Source of the DNA: Methylococcales bacterium
Lineage (GTDB): Bacteria > Pseudomonadota > Gammaproteobacteria > Methylococcales > Methylomonadaceae
DNA: 64,000 bases
Direction of reading: 5' to 3'
NCBI GenBank assembly: GCA_028712795.1
Contig: JAQTPT010000003.1
Coordinates: forward strand, 62,001-126,000
The notes beneath the pieces are model-generated. The model was not told the DNA's origin and searched no databases. It saw only the letters and a list, made by a program, of their open reading frames with translations. Positions within the stretch are counted from its first letter, which is position 1, and each line of letters begins with the position of its first letter. The position numbers and the translations under genes are program-made. This document shows positions 62,012 to 64,000 of the stretch, one piece after another.

Positions 62012-63754
62012 TCAATCAAGACTGAAATAGAATGCCGCGCCTCGCTCAACCGCTCCCTCTCCCCATACTGTGCCGCCATGGCGCTGAATGATACTATGCA
62101 CAATGGCCAGTCCGATGCCGTTTCCAGGAAACTCTTCGGTCGAGTGCAGGCGCTGGAATGGCGCAAACAATTTGCCGGCGTATTCCATATCGAATCCCGC
62201 GCCATCGTCGCGCACGCACCAGGCGTTCTTGCCTGCGGCATCGGCCTGACCGAACTCGATGCGTGCCGAGGCATGCCGGCTGGTATATTTCCACGCGTTG
62301 CCGAGCAGATTCTCCAGCACCACTCCCAAAAGCCGCTCATCCCCTTTTACGGTCATGCCCTCCTGGATGGCAAACTCGACTTTCCGGTCCGGCTCGCCCT
62401 GTTGTAATCCGGTCGCAACATTGCGGGCGAGCGCGCTCAAGTCAACCGTTGTCCGCACCAGTTCACCGCGTGTCACCCGCGAAAGATTCAGGAGATCGTT
62501 GATCAGTTGCCCCATGCGCTGCGTAGCGGCCCGCACCCGCTGTAAATAGTCCTTGCCTTCGGCGTCGATCTTTCCGGCATAGTCTTCGAGTAACGCCTGG
62601 CTGAAGCCGTCGATGCTGCGCAGCGGCGCTCGAAGATCGTGAGATACGGAATACGCGAAGGCTTCAAGCTCCTTGTTGGCCGCTGCCAATTCCGCTGTGC
62701 GTTGGAGCACACGCTCTTCCAGTTCCGCATTCAGCCTGCTGAGTGCTTCTTCGTCGCGCTTGCGGCCGGTAATGTCGATTGCGTTGGTCATGAAGTACAG
62801 TGGCTTGCCGGCTGCATCCCGTCGTAAAACGGTCTGCACATCCGCCCACACGACCGCGCCGCTCTTGGTCAGATAGCGCTTGATGAAGCGTGTGGACTCC
62901 CGTTCGCCTGAAATCAGCGGATCAAGCGCTCGTTGCGTCAATTCGATGTCATCGGGGTATGTGATAGCCTGCCATTGGTGATTCCGGAGCTCCTCTTCGG
63001 AGTACCCCAGCATGTCACAGAAAGCCTTGTTCACGTGTATCACCGCGTCCAGAGAAGTGATGGATTTTCCAACGGTGGAATGTTCGAACAGATATCTGAA
63101 CTTGTCTTCGCTTTCGCTCAGCGCCTGGTTGGCGGCGGCCAGTTGAGTCAGGTCAGTGACCACTGCCGCGATGGCTTCCAATTTATCGACCCTGAGCGCC
63201 CGGGTCGAATAATGTACGGGCAACCGGGTGCCATCCGCCGCTTGCAGACTGAGTTCGCGGTGAACGACAGCGGTACGGCTTTGCGCCATCAGTTCCTCAA
63301 AGGCCGGGCGTTCCCCGGGTGGAATGAAATCCTGCATAAGCGCGCCGACCACTTGTTCCATTGGGGTTTTCAGGAGTTCGACGAAGCGCTGGTTACAATA
63401 GAAAATAGTGCCATCCAAAGCTAAAGTGACAGCGCCTTCGGTCATTTCCTCCACCATCACCCGGTACTGTTCCTCGGCGCCCTTTAAGGTGAAAACCTGT
63501 TCGCCCTGAGTTCCTTGAACCACCAGGGCGTCCACCTCGCCGCTCCGGATGGCGCGGAGAGTTTCTTGCACCTCTTCCAGTTGGCTTTGGGTGGCCCGGA
63601 TTTCATCAAAAAGAGCCTCGGCCGACGCTTCCAGGGCCGCTATCTCGCCTGGATAGAGGCCGCCCAAGGCCGCTTTTACTGCCTTCAGACAATTATCCAG
63701 GTCACCGGCTTTGCAGAGAAGCAGCGATTCATTGGAGGGCATGGCTTCTGACAT
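62012..63754 (-). CDS. PAS domain sensor histidine kinase (KaiB-linked)
   Basis: A 580-residue soluble kinase. An N-terminal helical region (1-75) precedes two PAS domains (about 90-200; 215-335) and a linker helix (EALSRLNAELEERVLQRTAE). The H-box is YSVSHDLRAPLRSIDGFSQA, the N-box NLLGNAWKYT, and the ATP lid DDGAGFDMEYAGKLFAPFQR with GNGIGLAIVHSIIQRHGG. No membrane segment or signal peptide. Its start lies 17 bases after the kaiB stop and the response regulator follows after 18 bases, so the three form an operon. The kinase is the likely reader of a KaiB/KaiC state, by analogy with SasA-type kinases, although it lacks SasA's own KaiB-like domain. Confidence 0.92.
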   Translation of the reverse strand: MSEAMPSNESLLLCKAGDLDNCLKAVKAALGGLYPGEIAALEASAEALFDEIRATQSQLEEVQETLRAIRSGEVDALVVQGTQGEQVFTLKGAEEQYRVMVEEMTEGAVTLALDGTIFYCNQRFVELLKTPMEQVVGALMQDFIPPGERPAFEELMAQSRTAVVHRELSLQAADGTRLPVHYSTRALRVDKLEAIAAVVTDLTQLAAANQALSESEDKFRYLFEHSTVGKSITSLDAVIHVNKAFCDMLGYSEEELRNHQWQAITYPDDIELTQRALDPLISGERESTRFIKRYLTKSGAVVWADVQTVLRRDAAGKPLYFMTNAIDITGRKRDEEALSRLNAELEERVLQRTAELAAANKELEAFAYSVSHDLRAPLRSIDGFSQALLEDYAGKIDAEGKDYLQRVRAATQRMGQLINDLLNLSRVTRGELVRTTVDLSALARNVATGLQQGEPDRKVEFAIQEGMTVKGDERLLGVVLENLLGNAWKYTSRHASARIEFGQADAAGKNAWCVRDDGAGFDMEYAGKLFAPFQRLHSTEEFPGNGIGLAIVHSIIQRHGGTVWGEGAVERGAAFYFSLD

Positions 63755-63771
63755 AGTGATAAGCAGCTTTG

Positions 63772-64000
63772 TCAGTGAGTCAACGGTTTGGGTGACAGGT
63801 CCAGACTGACCAGCACGCGCTCTTCCTTGGACAAGTCCCCCACCAGCCGGCGCAGCGGCAGCGGCAACTGCTTGATCAGCGTAGGGGCGGCAATAATCTG
63901 CTGGTCACGGGCCAGTTCCGGTTGCTGATAAATATCGATCACTTGCAGGTCGAAGCGGCCCATCAGGTGAGTCTCGCAAATCTCCCTGAGGTTGGCAATG
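63772..64000 (-). CDS. kaiB: KaiB circadian clock protein, C-terminal part, cut by window end
   Basis: The frame is open from the window edge: IANLREICETHLMGRFDLQV, IDIYQQPELARDQQIIAAPT, LIKQLPLPLRRLVGDLSKEE, RVLVSLDLSPKPLTH. These match KaiB over residues after the first strand, including the conserved APTLIKQLPxPxRRxxGDLS. KaiB has a thioredoxin-like fold that can switch and bind KaiC. A kaiC gene is expected just beyond the right edge. The protein may belong to the two-domain-free, non-cyanobacterial KaiB group. The next gene is a PAS kinase. Confidence 0.93.
   Translation of the reverse strand, partial: IANLREICETHLMGRFDLQVIDIYQQPELARDQQIIAAPTLIKQLPLPLRRLVGDLSKEERVLVSLDLSPKPLTH

Overview
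The window reads as bacterial chromosome from a gammaproteobacterium of moderate GC. The protein set (truncated globin with an MMO-reductase-like ferredoxin reductase, a PatZ-type acyl-CoA synthetase/acetyltransferase, two glycogen phosphorylases, KaiB with a PAS kinase, and complete nitrate-to-N2O denitrification genes) best fits a methanotroph of the order Methylococcales. No methane monooxygenase or rRNA gene is present, so this is inference. No tRNA, rRNA or CRISPR array was seen.

Layout. 1-0.14 kb: 5' end of atpI on the minus strand with its promoter. 0.3-5.9 kb: a worn accessory stretch with two copies of a palindromic MITE-like repeat, a second small inverted-repeat element, a TetR regulator with its probable DUF4242 target, frameshifted remains of an O-acetylhomoserine sulfhydrylase gene and a DUF2721 gene, an intact sugar MFS transporter and a broken lipoprotein gene. 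6-10.4 kb: a secreted sulfatase divergent from a three-gene ABC importer of the sulfonate/nitrate type. 11.3-21.9 kb: patZ, then ppk1-glgP on the minus strand, and a second, distinct alpha-glucan phosphorylase. 22-33 kb: a penicillin-acylase-type hydrolase, a small Cys-rich protein, glnE, an orphan YgiT-type zinc-finger protein, ilvE and two LPS heptosyltransferase genes, then a decayed transposase.

34.4-50.6 kb is the centrepiece. The NO sensor gene nsrR is divergent from narK (fused double transporter), narGHJI, nirK (a lipoprotein with a His-rich loop), an unknown membrane protein, norC, norB, a MOSC protein, a CopD-like protein and a rubredoxin. Together they encode nitrate import and nitrate -> nitrite -> NO -> N2O. 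A good NsrR-type palindrome lies between nsrR and narK. No nosZ is visible. Hairpin-forming repeats rich in CACGAAG sit between narK and narG and between narH and narJ.

50.8-54.4 kb adds related genes: an HPP-CBS membrane protein (a family that includes nitrite transporters), a 2Fe-2S ferredoxin-NAD(P)H reductase, a truncated hemoglobin, and a divergent Fe-S-type HTH regulator. An ISAzo13-family insertion sequence (54.75-56.08 kb) follows, then a small membrane protein downstream of a hexanucleotide repeat. 57-64 kb is a signalling operon read leftward: kaiB (cut by the window edge), a PAS histidine kinase, a single-domain response regulator, a REC-PAS-GAF-HD-GYP protein and a REC-PAS-PAS-GGDEF-EAL protein. 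The last two share duplicated N-terminal halves but end in different cyclic-di-GMP output domains.
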